This document shows positions 19,613 through 27,856 of a stretch of DNA of 28,803 bases, one piece after another; position 1 is the first letter of the stretch, and each line of letters starts with the position of its first letter. The stretch lies in the IMG/VR virus record IMGVR_UViG_3300030085_003915, positions 3,923 to 32,725 of that record; one strand, written 5' to 3'. This DNA comes from a virus. A program made the position numbers and the translations under genes. Below the pieces are notes generated by a model. That model was not told where the DNA came from, searched no databases, and saw nothing but the letters and a program-made list of their open reading frames with translations.

Positions 19613-20533
19613 TTAAGACCATACCCTTTTCCAATGTTTTATAAATTGTTCTTCTGAATAATATTTCTTATAGTTTTCTCGTGTAGAACTACTACACTCG
19701 TCATAAAAATCCTTATCCTTTAACTTACGAGCTATTTCTTTTGCTCTAACCACATCACCAAGTTCTACTGTGGTTTTTGGATGTAGTATTTTTTGAGTAT
19801 TTGAGTTAGAATACGCTATACAAGGTATTCCGTGAAAACTACAATTTAAATTAAATGTTCCTGCAGCTGCAGTACCTAATTGTACACCAACGTGGTATTG
19901 ACTAAGTGCATTTATCCACTCACTCCAATACATCCAATCTAAATGTTTGAATAAACCTTTCTCTTCTGTTTTCATTCTACCAGTAGTTATAGACGTTATA
20001 TCATCTGTTATCTCTAATGCTACTTGATATGAATCAAAACCACCATAATCTCTAACCCAATTACCACCAATTATAACACCATCACCCCACTCATCTCTTG
20101 GTCTAACATTATCTGTAATCATAACCGTAGGTAATAACTCGGTTCTTACATTCGTTATTCCATTATAGTATTTTAAATCTACATCGTTATGGCAGAAAAT
20201 TAAATCCATCTCTACTAAAAAATTAAAATACCATATCTGTTCATCTATCTCACTATCTTGCCAATAGTTGTAGTAACTTTCCTGCATAACAGTTACTTTT
20301 TTACAAACTCTTTTATACTGCTCTAACAGAGGATAATTAAGTAACGGTTTTCTTTTTTTAGGAATTATCATAACACCAACGTCATATAAATTATCAGGTA
20401 AACTACCAATTTTAGGTATTGGATGGTGTGTAGCATCAAGTGCACAAACCCAAGCTACATCCGTTCTCATATTAGGATGATTACGTGGTACTTTACCCTC
20501 ATAACCTGCTTCTGAAAAGAAACCTATTTTCAT
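19613..20533 (-). CDS. probable GT-B glycosyltransferase
   Basis: 306 residues. Starts MKIGFFSEAGYEGKVPRNHP. The second half contains 'GVQLGTAAAGTFNLNCSFHGIPCIAYS' and then LHPKTTVELGDVVRAKEIA, the donor-binding region pattern of GT1/GT4-type transferases, with small residues where a nucleotide would sit and an ELG at the expected Glu position. No transmembrane span. It lies between the PIG-L deacetylase (1-base overlap) and the epimerase (1-base gap). Family unknown, transferase role inferred from fold pattern and context. Confidence 0.65.
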   Translation of the reverse strand: MKIGFFSEAGYEGKVPRNHPNMRTDVAWVCALDATHHPIPKIGSLPDNLYDVGVMIIPKKRKPLLNYPLLEQYKRVCKKVTVMQESYYNYWQDSEIDEQIWYFNFLVEMDLIFCHNDVDLKYYNGITNVRTELLPTVMITDNVRPRDEWGDGVIIGGNWVRDYGGFDSYQVALEITDDITSITTGRMKTEEKGLFKHLDWMYWSEWINALSQYHVGVQLGTAAAGTFNLNCSFHGIPCIAYSNSNTQKILHPKTTVELGDVVRAKEIARKLKDKDFYDECSSSTRENYKKYYSEEQFIKHWKRVWS

Positions 20534-21180
20534 TAGTTATAACATCTTTCTATTTTAAAACTTTCAACAAAAGTCATATCTCTCTGTGAACATTGATAGT
20601 CTGAGTGGAAACTATTTATTGAGTTTTCGTCAAAATATGATTTTTCTTGTTGTGATTCAAACTTCAATAAAGCTTTTTTCTTAGCATACATTAACACGGC
20701 TCCAGTGTTTGTTGTGTCCTTAGTTAAATCTACATAAAAATTTGGAATCCAATTTTCTAATACACTCGGTGTTCTAAAAGTCACCAACCCACATCCAATT
20801 CTTCTAACTAAACCATATGAAGCTCTATTAACTTTTCTGTGTTCGAAGTGAGCATCTTCAATTGGTGGTGTACAAATAGAGTCAAAATCACTAATATTAA
20901 ATTTAGATTCAATCGTATTAATTAATTCATCTTCACTAATATCAGCTAAATGTTTTATAGGTAGAAAACTACCCTCAATGTTATCAATCTCTTTCCAAAT
21001 GTTTTCACACTCTGAGTGTCTATTTGTAGATGTAGAGTCATCAAAGTTACCACCCTCAGATAAAACTAATACGTGAAATTTAGTATTAGTATATTTCATA
21101 ATACTACCCAACATCCCATACTCGACATCATCTGGGTGAGCCGCTAAACACAAAACATTATCACAATTTAAAAACCTCAT
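20533..21180 (-). CDS. PIG-L/LmbE-family N-deacetylase
   Basis: 215 residues. Zinc motif 1 is AAHPDDVEYGMLGS (His15, Asp17, Asp18), and motif 2 is in PPIEDAHFEHRKVNR (about 106-120), giving HxxH-type ligands. PIG-L enzymes remove N-acetyl groups from GlcNAc-type sugars, as in GPI, mycothiol, bacillithiol and antibiotic biosynthesis. In glycan clusters they are often paired with acyltransferases that then attach another acyl group; here a beta-helix acyltransferase is directly upstream. Length fits the family. Confidence 0.88.
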   Translation of the reverse strand: MRFLNCDNVLCLAAHPDDVEYGMLGSIMKYTNTKFHVLVLSEGGNFDDSTSTNRHSECENIWKEIDNIEGSFLPIKHLADISEDELINTIESKFNISDFDSICTPPIEDAHFEHRKVNRASYGLVRRIGCGLVTFRTPSVLENWIPNFYVDLTKDTTNTGAVLMYAKKKALLKFESQQEKSYFDENSINSFHSDYQCSQRDMTFVESFKIERCYN

Positions 21181-21191
21181 ATTTTACTTCC

Positions 21192-22055
21192 TTATAACTT
21201 TATTGATTTGAATGGTTCTCCATTATAAATTTTGATTCCTCTTCTTCGTAAGTAATCTCTTAAATCTTCAGATACATCATTTACATAACCTTCAATTGTA
21301 CGCTCTTCTATATCATAAATAGTCTCAAAATGACTCTGATTCAAAAATATTTTTCCACTTTCGAGATGAAATTTACTTTTTTCATATCTAACTTTTATAC
21401 TACGAGTTATTTTTTTAAACTCACACAATTTAAGCCAGTCTTTGATTATATCCTCTATAATATTTGCTTTTTCATCTTGATTTAATTCTTTAGGATACAC
21501 ATTTTCTTTTATTACCTTACACGGTGAACCAGCTGCAAAACATCCATTTGGTAGACTTCTATTAATAATTGAATTGATTCCTATAACTACATCATTACCA
21601 ATAGTTACGTTAGGTAATACGATACTTCTTGCTGGTAACCAAACATTACTACCAATCTTGACTGGTCCAAAATCTGCTGGAAATCCTTGTAGAACATCTA
21701 ACCAAGCTCCGTGTGTCCAAATCATAACATCACCACCAATACCTGTATCATCACCTATCTCTACTTCCTCAGATGGATTAATAACCGTTCCCTCAAAAAT
21801 ACCAACGTGTTTACCAATCTTAACTCTTGAGTTAGGGCCGTAACACCCACCTCGTCCAATCTCGACTCGTTCGCACATAAACAAATATTCACCAGCTTCA
21901 AATGATGTGCAATTTATTTTAATGTCTTTTGTTAATACAGAATTATCACCAATATGTATTTTTTCTGGACAACGTATTTCTACATTGTCACCTATAACTA
22001 CATTTTTCCCAATCTGTAAATCCTCAGTCTCTAATATTGCGTTTTTACTTATCAT
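21192..22055 (-). CDS. left-handed beta-helix acyltransferase (hexapeptide repeat)
   Basis: 287 residues. N-terminal two thirds consist of hexapeptide turns ('IGKNVVIGDNVEIRCPEKIHIGDN', then IGKHVGIFEGTVI, EIGDDTGIGGDVMIWTHG, KIGSNVWLPARSIVL), ending with the AAGSPCKVIKE tail that closes these helices. The His in 'MIWTHGAW' is a candidate catalytic base. A separate C-terminal domain of about 100 residues follows. Acyl-CoA or acyl-ACP donor and a sugar acceptor are expected. Adjacent to PIG-L deacetylase, so remodelling of an amino sugar's N-acyl group is plausible; O-acetylation is the alternative. Confidence 0.85.
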   Translation of the reverse strand: MISKNAILETEDLQIGKNVVIGDNVEIRCPEKIHIGDNSVLTKDIKINCTSFEAGEYLFMCERVEIGRGGCYGPNSRVKIGKHVGIFEGTVINPSEEVEIGDDTGIGGDVMIWTHGAWLDVLQGFPADFGPVKIGSNVWLPARSIVLPNVTIGNDVVIGINSIINRSLPNGCFAAGSPCKVIKENVYPKELNQDEKANIIEDIIKDWLKLCEFKKITRSIKVRYEKSKFHLESGKIFLNQSHFETIYDIEERTIEGYVNDVSEDLRDYLRRRGIKIYNGEPFKSIKL

Positions 22056-23070
22056 TTTTGAATCTACCAGATTTCATTAATTTCATATCAGATGGACTAT
22101 AATATGGGCCTGGTCTTAATAATTTTAAATCATTATTAATCATTTTACGAACCATTTCTTCAAAAGATGTTTTTGGTTTCCATCCTAACTCTTCTTGAGC
22201 TCTTGTTGAGTCTCCTCTTAAATAAAAAACATCAGCTGGTCTCATATATCTTTCATCTTGTTTAACATATTTAGACCAATCATCAATTCCAACTTCTTTG
22301 AACGAAACATTTAAAAAATCTTCAAGTGTATGAAATTCACTTGTAGCTATAACATAGTTATTTGGTTCGTCTTGTTGTAACATCATCCACATAGCTTCAA
22401 CGTAATCTGGTGCATATCCCCAATCACGTTTGATATCTAAGTTTCCTAAAGTTATGTGGTCTTGTAACCCTAAATGAATTTTAGCAACACCATCTGTAAT
22501 TTTTCTTGTTACAAACTCTCTACCTCTTCGTTCTGATTCGTGATTGAACAATATACCACAAACATTAAACATATCATAAGATTCTCTGTAATTTATACTA
22601 ATCCAATGACCATATAGTTTTGCTACACCGTATGGTGAACGTGGATAAAAAGGTGTATTCTCATTAGCAAAATTTTCCATCTTACCAAACATTTCTGATG
22701 TTGAAGCTTGATAGAACTTTATATTTTTATTATACTGTCTAATAGCTTCTAACATTCTTAAAACACCAGACGCTGTAACTTTTGATGATTGTTCTGGTGT
22801 GTTCCAACTTTCTTTCACGAATGATTGTGCAGCTAAGTTATAAACCTCATCAGGGTCTGACTCCTCAAGTGCTCTAAGTAAAGAGTTTTGGTCGGTTAAA
22901 TCTCCCATTATAAACGTAACTTTACCCTCAAGATGAGAAGTGTTAACCCTATTTTTAGTAGAACATCTTCTCTCTAAACCAAAGACTTCATATCCTTTTT
23001 CTAATAGTAAATCGGCAAGATGACTTCCGTCCATACCAGTTATTCCAGTTATTAGTGCTCTTTTTTTCAT
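22045..23070 (-). CDS. gmd: GDP-mannose 4,6-dehydratase
   Basis: 341 residues, family-typical. The NADP loop is TGITGMDGSHLA (GxxGxxG, Gly9-Gly15). 'GDLTDQNSL', 'EVYNLAAQSFVKESW', the active site 'QASTSEMFGK' (Thr124, Glu126) with YGVAKLYGH (Tyr147, Lys151), 'LFNHESERRGREFVTRKI' and 'NLDIKRDWGYAPDYVEAM' are all diagnostic for Gmd rather than other SDRs. It converts GDP-mannose to GDP-4-keto-6-deoxymannose, the branch point for fucose, colitose, rhamnose and perosamine. The window also contains a ColD-like dehydratase and a Fcl/ColC-like reductase, so the product can be followed further. GDP-mannose must come from the host. Confidence 0.95.
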   Translation of the reverse strand: MKKRALITGITGMDGSHLADLLLEKGYEVFGLERRCSTKNRVNTSHLEGKVTFIMGDLTDQNSLLRALEESDPDEVYNLAAQSFVKESWNTPEQSSKVTASGVLRMLEAIRQYNKNIKFYQASTSEMFGKMENFANENTPFYPRSPYGVAKLYGHWISINYRESYDMFNVCGILFNHESERRGREFVTRKITDGVAKIHLGLQDHITLGNLDIKRDWGYAPDYVEAMWMMLQQDEPNNYVIATSEFHTLEDFLNVSFKEVGIDDWSKYVKQDERYMRPADVFYLRGDSTRAQEELGWKPKTSFEEMVRKMINNDLKLLRPGPYYSPSDMKLMKSGRFKNDK

Positions 23071-24068
23071 TGTATTGACTCCAATATATTTTTTAAATCA
23101 TTATACTCATAAAATTTATTTTGTCCTGTATGTAAACTATTTATATTGTGTTTTGATAGTTCCAACAACTTTTGAAATTTTATATTTTTTTTACTTATAA
23201 ATGAATGTGGATTATCTTCACTTTTTACATACAACCTTTTGTCTGGGTGTCTTCTAGCGTGAACGTGTAGTATATTTTTACAGACAAACTGAATAAAAGT
23301 ATTTCCTAGTATTTTTTCAGACATAATAGAGAGACCCTCATCGTCATTGTAAAGTAGACAAGATGGTATGTTTACACCACATTTTATTAAGTCTGATGAC
23401 AATACTAAACACGCTCCACTAATTTTAGGTCTATTTACATAAGTAAAATCAAACTCTTTAGCTTTACCATTTATCTCATTCATCTTTTCAATTGACATTG
23501 GTGATTTAGCTTGATTTGGATTTAAATGACCCGCATCATCATCAACAAAAACAACATCTTGATAATCAACGTGAACTAACGGGTCCCAAGAAGCGTCCCA
23601 CATTTTTCTATCAGAGAAACTTAATAAGTATCTATGTAAATTCTGTTCTTTAGCATATTCAGATAATGTCTCTATAACTTGAAACGCTTCTTTAGGAAAC
23701 AAACTATCTGTTTCACCCCACATAACATAATCCACTTTTTTACAATAGTCATAATTTAAATCTCTTCTATAATCTGTGTGGAAATAAAATTCGTCTTCAA
23801 CTATTTTTACATTAACGACATAACCCATATTTTTTATCGTATCAACTCCACTATGAAATTTATTCAATAATTCTTCTTTTGTTATCTTATCATAATCTAT
23901 TTGTTCAACTTTTTCAGATAAATTAAAGCACAAGTCTATAGTTACATTATCTTTATTATCCACAGTTTGTAACAAGTTTACAAGACCATCAATAAAGTCT
24001 TTATACATTTCAATTTCAAAGAACATTACGTGTGTTCCAATTACATATTTATTTTTTAATTTAGTCAT
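23067..24068 (-). CDS. probable GT-A glycosyltransferase
   Basis: 333 residues with a four-base overlap at the Gmd junction. A likely metal-site strand is DYVMWGETDSLFP near residue 115, and later 'VVFVDDDAGHLNP', 'ISGACLVLSSDLI' and NDDEGLSIMSEKILG resemble the acceptor region of GT2-like enzymes, including the ED/DDE acid. The N-terminus (KYVIGTHVMFFEIEMYKDFIDGL) is unusual. I assign a transferase from these acids and context but no family. Confidence 0.6.
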   Translation of the reverse strand: MTKLKNKYVIGTHVMFFEIEMYKDFIDGLVNLLQTVDNKDNVTIDLCFNLSEKVEQIDYDKITKEELLNKFHSGVDTIKNMGYVVNVKIVEDEFYFHTDYRRDLNYDYCKKVDYVMWGETDSLFPKEAFQVIETLSEYAKEQNLHRYLLSFSDRKMWDASWDPLVHVDYQDVVFVDDDAGHLNPNQAKSPMSIEKMNEINGKAKEFDFTYVNRPKISGACLVLSSDLIKCGVNIPSCLLYNDDEGLSIMSEKILGNTFIQFVCKNILHVHARRHPDKRLYVKSEDNPHSFISKKNIKFQKLLELSKHNINSLHTGQNKFYEYNDLKNILESIQ

Positions 24069-24834
24069 TTAATTCCCCGTAGAAATGTTCATATGTTTTT
24101 TTCATAAGATGGTTCGTAATTTTATTTTCTTTGTTGTTTGGTATAGCATTGTACTGATAAACCCAACCAACTTTTGTAAAAAGTAAGTCATCGGTAAGTA
24201 CTTCTTTTCTACTCATATCATTCATATTAAATTCATACGGTAATAACTTTAAATCTATATTATTACGATGGACTAACATATTAACTGGTGTTTGGTCTGT
24301 ACCATTAAAAAATGTATTCTGTAATTTAACTAGGTTATCTTGGTGTGTAAAGTAAAAACTTACTATGTCTTGATAAAATTGTTTGTGTTTTTTATTCACA
24401 ATCAAAAATCCTGCATCAAAATATTGTTCCCAAGGCATCATAAAACCATCAAATATATATTTTGAATAATTTTCAATCCCTCGTAAAACCCAATCCCAAC
24501 TACCATCAAATTCAACAGCACACATTTTATTATCGGTCATCTCAAAAAAGTTTGGACACTCTGGATGAACAATAGTGTCAGCGTCGACCATTAAAACTTG
24601 GTCATACTCAACCTCATTAGCATCCAATATATCAAACATATAATATCTCTGCCAACAGATTCCCATTTTATCATTTTCTAACACCAAATCATTAAGAACA
24701 AATAACTCACAATTATTTGTGTCACACCATTTTTTCCAACTATCTATTGAGTATTTGTAAGACTCTCTTCTACTACTAGCGTATCTACCATCTCCTTTAA
24801 TATCAACATCCAACATAAAAACTAAATTTTTCAT
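24061..24834 (-). CDS. GT8-like glycosyltransferase
   Basis: 257 residues. The DxD is in VLMVDADTIVHP (Asp84-Asp86), preceded by a nucleotide-binding strand and 'GICWQRYYMFDIL'. Downstream 'YFDAGFLIVNKK' and TDQTPVNMLVH follow the order of GT8/GT24-type retaining enzymes (DAG, then D/Q). No membrane span or signal. It lies between the epimerase (1-base gap) and the GT-A gene (8-base overlap). Confidence 0.75.
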   Translation of the reverse strand: MKNLVFMLDVDIKGDGRYASSRRESYKYSIDSWKKWCDTNNCELFVLNDLVLENDKMGICWQRYYMFDILDANEVEYDQVLMVDADTIVHPECPNFFEMTDNKMCAVEFDGSWDWVLRGIENYSKYIFDGFMMPWEQYFDAGFLIVNKKHKQFYQDIVSFYFTHQDNLVKLQNTFFNGTDQTPVNMLVHRNNIDLKLLPYEFNMNDMSRKEVLTDDLLFTKVGWVYQYNAIPNNKENKITNHLMKKTYEHFYGELND

Positions 24835-24835
24835 A

Positions 24836-25837
24836 TTATTTTTCTCGTTTCCAAAAGTCGTAAATACCCTTAGTCAATTCATAGTTAGACCAAAAGAATC
24901 TTTTTCTTTTTGGTTGTTTTTGTGCCCATTCCCACATTTTTGTTAGACCTTCTTCTAAATCTATCTTATGTTTAAAATCTAGTAAGTCGACAGATTTATC
25001 CCAAGTAGACCAAGCATACTTAACCTCGTGTCTTTGTTCTAAGTACTCTGGTTCTAAATCTGTATTGGTTACTTTTAATAAACTATCACACGCTTCGTTT
25101 ATTGTATATTCTTTTATACCACCAAGATTTATTATCTCACCAATACACTCATCATTTTGTGAAGCATTCCAAAGTGGTTTTATTGAATCATCTACATAAC
25201 TAAACGCTCTTTTTTGTTCTCCATCTCCAAAAATAGTGGGTCTCATATTATTGATAATCTGATACATCCAAATACCTAATACATTTCTATATTTGTCCCA
25301 TATATTTTGATTTTTTCCGTAAAAATTGTGTGGTCTAACTATTGTGTAGGGTAATCCGTGTTGTTCATATGCTATCTTTAAGTCTTGTTCTACAGCATAT
25401 TTAGCAATACCATAAGGGTCTATTGGAGCTTGTTTTAAACTCTCATCAAATGGTGGTTCATACTTATCTCCATACACGGACATTGAGCTAGCGAACACAA
25501 ATCTTTTTACATCATACTGAATACTTTTTGTTATTAAATTAGTTGAAACTATTAAATTATTTTCATAATTATACTTTCTAATAAATGGACTCAGTCCTTC
25601 AGCGGCGTAAGCTGCAAAATGGTAAACCACATCAGGTTTTTCTTTCTCAAATACCCCATTTACTTTTTCTAAATCCACTAAATCAAATTTATAAAATTTA
25701 ACATTTTTATTTACGTTTTCAATATAACCACCGCTCAAATCATCTATTCCAACTACTTCGTTGTTCGTGTTTTCTATAACCCAATCAGCTAATCTTGAAC
25801 CGAGTAAACCAGCTACACCTGTAATTAAATACTTCAT
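24836..25837 (-). CDS. NAD-dependent epimerase/dehydratase (GalE-like)
   Basis: 333 residues. GVAGLLGSRL at about 7-16 binds NAD, 'VYHFAAYAAEGLSP' is the AxxA-type motif, and the catalytic set is FASSMSVYGD followed by DPYGIAKYAVE. 'VRPHNFYGKN' and GDGEQKRAFSYVDD are conserved in UDP-hexose 4-epimerases and dTDP-glucose dehydratase relatives. The C-terminus (WEWAQKQPKRKRFFWSNYEL) is extended by about 20 basic residues. Likely a UDP-sugar epimerase; exact sugar unknown. Paralogue of the gene at 18700. Confidence 0.82.
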   Translation of the reverse strand: MKYLITGVAGLLGSRLADWVIENTNNEVVGIDDLSGGYIENVNKNVKFYKFDLVDLEKVNGVFEKEKPDVVYHFAAYAAEGLSPFIRKYNYENNLIVSTNLITKSIQYDVKRFVFASSMSVYGDKYEPPFDESLKQAPIDPYGIAKYAVEQDLKIAYEQHGLPYTIVRPHNFYGKNQNIWDKYRNVLGIWMYQIINNMRPTIFGDGEQKRAFSYVDDSIKPLWNASQNDECIGEIINLGGIKEYTINEACDSLLKVTNTDLEPEYLEQRHEVKYAWSTWDKSVDLLDFKHKIDLEEGLTKMWEWAQKQPKRKRFFWSNYELTKGIYDFWKREK

Positions 25838-26988
25838 TCGTTAATTCCTTCATTAATAATATGAGATACGAATTTTACTTCTTCTATAGTAAGTTTTGGG
25901 TGATTAGGAACATAAAATCCAAACTCATCAATGTCTGTTACATTTGGTAACTTCAAAATACCATATTTCCTTACGTAAAAAGGTTGTGTACCCATTGAAC
26001 CACAAATCATCGGTCTGACCTCAACCTCATTATCTCTTAACCTTTGAACTATCTTGTCTCTGTTAGGATGAATTACAGGATACGCGAAATTAGATGTAAA
26101 TGAGTCCTCTTGTGAGTTCGGTTTCCAATAATCATTTTTGACTACTGTTTGATAAAGATTGTAATTCCGTTGTCTCTTTCTTCCCCAATCATCTAGTTTA
26201 TCAATCTGTGTAAGTCCAATGTAAGCTTGTAAATCAGTTGACCTCATATTAAAACCAGAATGATAAAATGTATATAGTGAATTAAACTCTGTTACGTTCC
26301 ACTCCTTTTGTAACTTGACTTGAGTTTCTTCACTTAAATCTCTATCCCATCCGTGACTTCTTATTGACACTAACAATTCATATAATTTTTTATCATCCGT
26401 TGATATCAAACCACCCTCTATTGTAGAAATGTGATGACCAAAAAACGTAGAAAAACTGGACATACTACCAAATGTTCCAAGTTTTTTCCCTTTATACTCA
26501 CAACCCATTGACTCACAAGTATCCTCAAGTAATATTACATCATACTTGTTACATAAATCTACAATTTTGTCCATATTAGGGACAAGACCCAAAACAGATA
26601 CAAACATTAATACTGACGGTGATTGTTCTTTAAATATTTTTTCTAGGTGTTCTAAATCTGCTGATAAATCATTGAAGTTAGAGTCACAAAGTATTGGGTC
26701 TAATCCAAGTTGTATTACTGGTGCTAAATCAGTAGCCCACGCAACTGATGGTACTACAACTTTATTATTTTTTAGATAATCACCTTGTTGTAAAGCAGAC
26801 AACATCAAAAGATTAGCTGATGAACCTGAATTACAAAATACTGAATATTTTCGTCCTAACCATTTGGAAAACTTTTCTTCAAATTCTAAAGTTACAGGTC
26901 CCTTAGTTAATCTTGGATAAGTTTTTAACCAATCTACTAATCTATCTACGTCTTGATTATCGATTGTATCTTTGACTAAAGTTATCAT
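25834..26988 (-). CDS. colD: PLP-dependent 3-dehydratase, ColD-like (DegT/AHBA_syn fold with Lys-to-His)
   Basis: 384 residues of the DegT/DnrJ/EryC1/StrS fold: PLP-phosphate loop CNSGSSANL (52-60), 'LLEDTCESMG' with the pyridine-N Asp156, and the site normally carrying the PLP lysine, which here reads SFSTFFGHHISTIEGG. Counting back from the EGG, His185 occupies the Lys position. This substitution, with HH and TIEGG around it and a length near 388 aa, is the hallmark of ColD (GDP-4-keto-6-deoxymannose 3-dehydratase), which removes the C3-OH instead of transaminating. RfbH/E1 shares the His but is longer. AGGAG sits six bases before ATG 26988. Gmd and a ColC/Fcl-like gene flank it, matching the colitose path. 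Alternative: a dehydratase for another ketosugar. Confidence 0.8.
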   Translation of the reverse strand: MITLVKDTIDNQDVDRLVDWLKTYPRLTKGPVTLEFEEKFSKWLGRKYSVFCNSGSSANLLMLSALQQGDYLKNNKVVVPSVAWATDLAPVIQLGLDPILCDSNFNDLSADLEHLEKIFKEQSPSVLMFVSVLGLVPNMDKIVDLCNKYDVILLEDTCESMGCEYKGKKLGTFGSMSSFSTFFGHHISTIEGGLISTDDKKLYELLVSIRSHGWDRDLSEETQVKLQKEWNVTEFNSLYTFYHSGFNMRSTDLQAYIGLTQIDKLDDWGRKRQRNYNLYQTVVKNDYWKPNSQEDSFTSNFAYPVIHPNRDKIVQRLRDNEVEVRPMICGSMGTQPFYVRKYGILKLPNVTDIDEFGFYVPNHPKLTIEEVKFVSHIINEGINE

Positions 26989-27856
26989 AAACTCTCCTTA
27001 TACCATTTTCAAGTGAAGTAAATTCAAAATCTTTCATTACCGAAATAAGTTTAGATGAATCAACATCTTTTCTATATTGACCATCAGGTTTTGTGTTGTC
27101 ATAATTAATTTTTAGATTACCTTTTCCACAAGCTTCAATTCCTATTTTTGTTATCTCTTCTATAGAATGCACGTAATCTGGTGCTACATTAAAATTATCT
27201 ACCACGTCATTATCAATCATATATTTTATTACTCTGGCTAAATCTCCAGCGTACATAAACTGTCTTAGTGGTTTACCAGTCCCCCATATCTCTACACTAT
27301 CTTTAGCTTCGTGTATCTTCTTAATTAGTGCTGATACAAAATGACTATGATGTTCTTCGTATTTATCGTGTTCACCGTAAAGATTACAAGGAATTAAATA
27401 AGACCATTGTTTGTTATATTGTTTTTTATAAGAATCTATTTGAGTAGCCATACATCTTTTTGACATAGCATAAGCAAAATTATCAGGTGGTGGTGGCCCG
27501 TTAAATAAAAATTCTTCTTTCATTGGATACGTATCCATCACATCAGGGTAAATACAAGTACTTAGTATCGAAATCACTTTACCAACTTTAAATTGATGAC
27601 ATTTTCTCAAAACATTTGTATTAATCATTATATTTTCTTCGAGATAATCTACTGGATAAGTAATATTATCTAGTATTCCACCGACTCTTGAAGCTAAATG
27701 TATGACAATGTCTGGTCTAACTGAATACATTAATCGGTGAACTTCATAATTTTGAGTTAAATCACAATCTTTTGATGAAATATAAGTAGCTTCAGGTAAA
27801 ATATCTTGTAGATGTTTACCAACTAAACCACTTCCTCCTGTAACTAATATCTTCAT
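26957..27856 (-). CDS. GDP-L-fucose synthase/GDP-L-colitose synthase-like epimerase-reductase
   Basis: 299 residues. VTGGSGLVGKHL at about 5-16 binds NADPH. Catalytic residues are placed as in Fcl: Ser99 and Cys101 in LSTCIYPD, Tyr129 and Lys133 in YAMSK, then 'IPCNLYGEHDKYEEHHSHFVSALI' carrying the His expected for epimerisation. 'WGTGKPLRQFMYAGDLA' and KPDGQYRKD are diagnostic for the Fcl/WcaG/ColC branch. It epimerises C3/C5 and reduces C4 in the fucose path, or C5 and C4 in the colitose path; sequence alone does not separate them, but the adjacent ColD-like gene favours colitose. TAATG overlap with the upstream transferase. Confidence 0.85.
   Translation of the reverse strand: MKILVTGGSGLVGKHLQDILPEATYISSKDCDLTQNYEVHRLMYSVRPDIVIHLASRVGGILDNITYPVDYLEENIMINTNVLRKCHQFKVGKVISILSTCIYPDVMDTYPMKEEFLFNGPPPPDNFAYAMSKRCMATQIDSYKKQYNKQWSYLIPCNLYGEHDKYEEHHSHFVSALIKKIHEAKDSVEIWGTGKPLRQFMYAGDLARVIKYMIDNDVVDNFNVAPDYVHSIEEITKIGIEACGKGNLKINYDNTKPDGQYRKDVDSSKLISVMKDFEFTSLENGIRRVYDNFSQRYNR

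Noticed and set aside
25834-26988. GDP-perosamine synthase or other sugar aminotransferase
   Set aside because: These need the Schiff-base Lys, which is His185 here, so transamination of this type is not expected.
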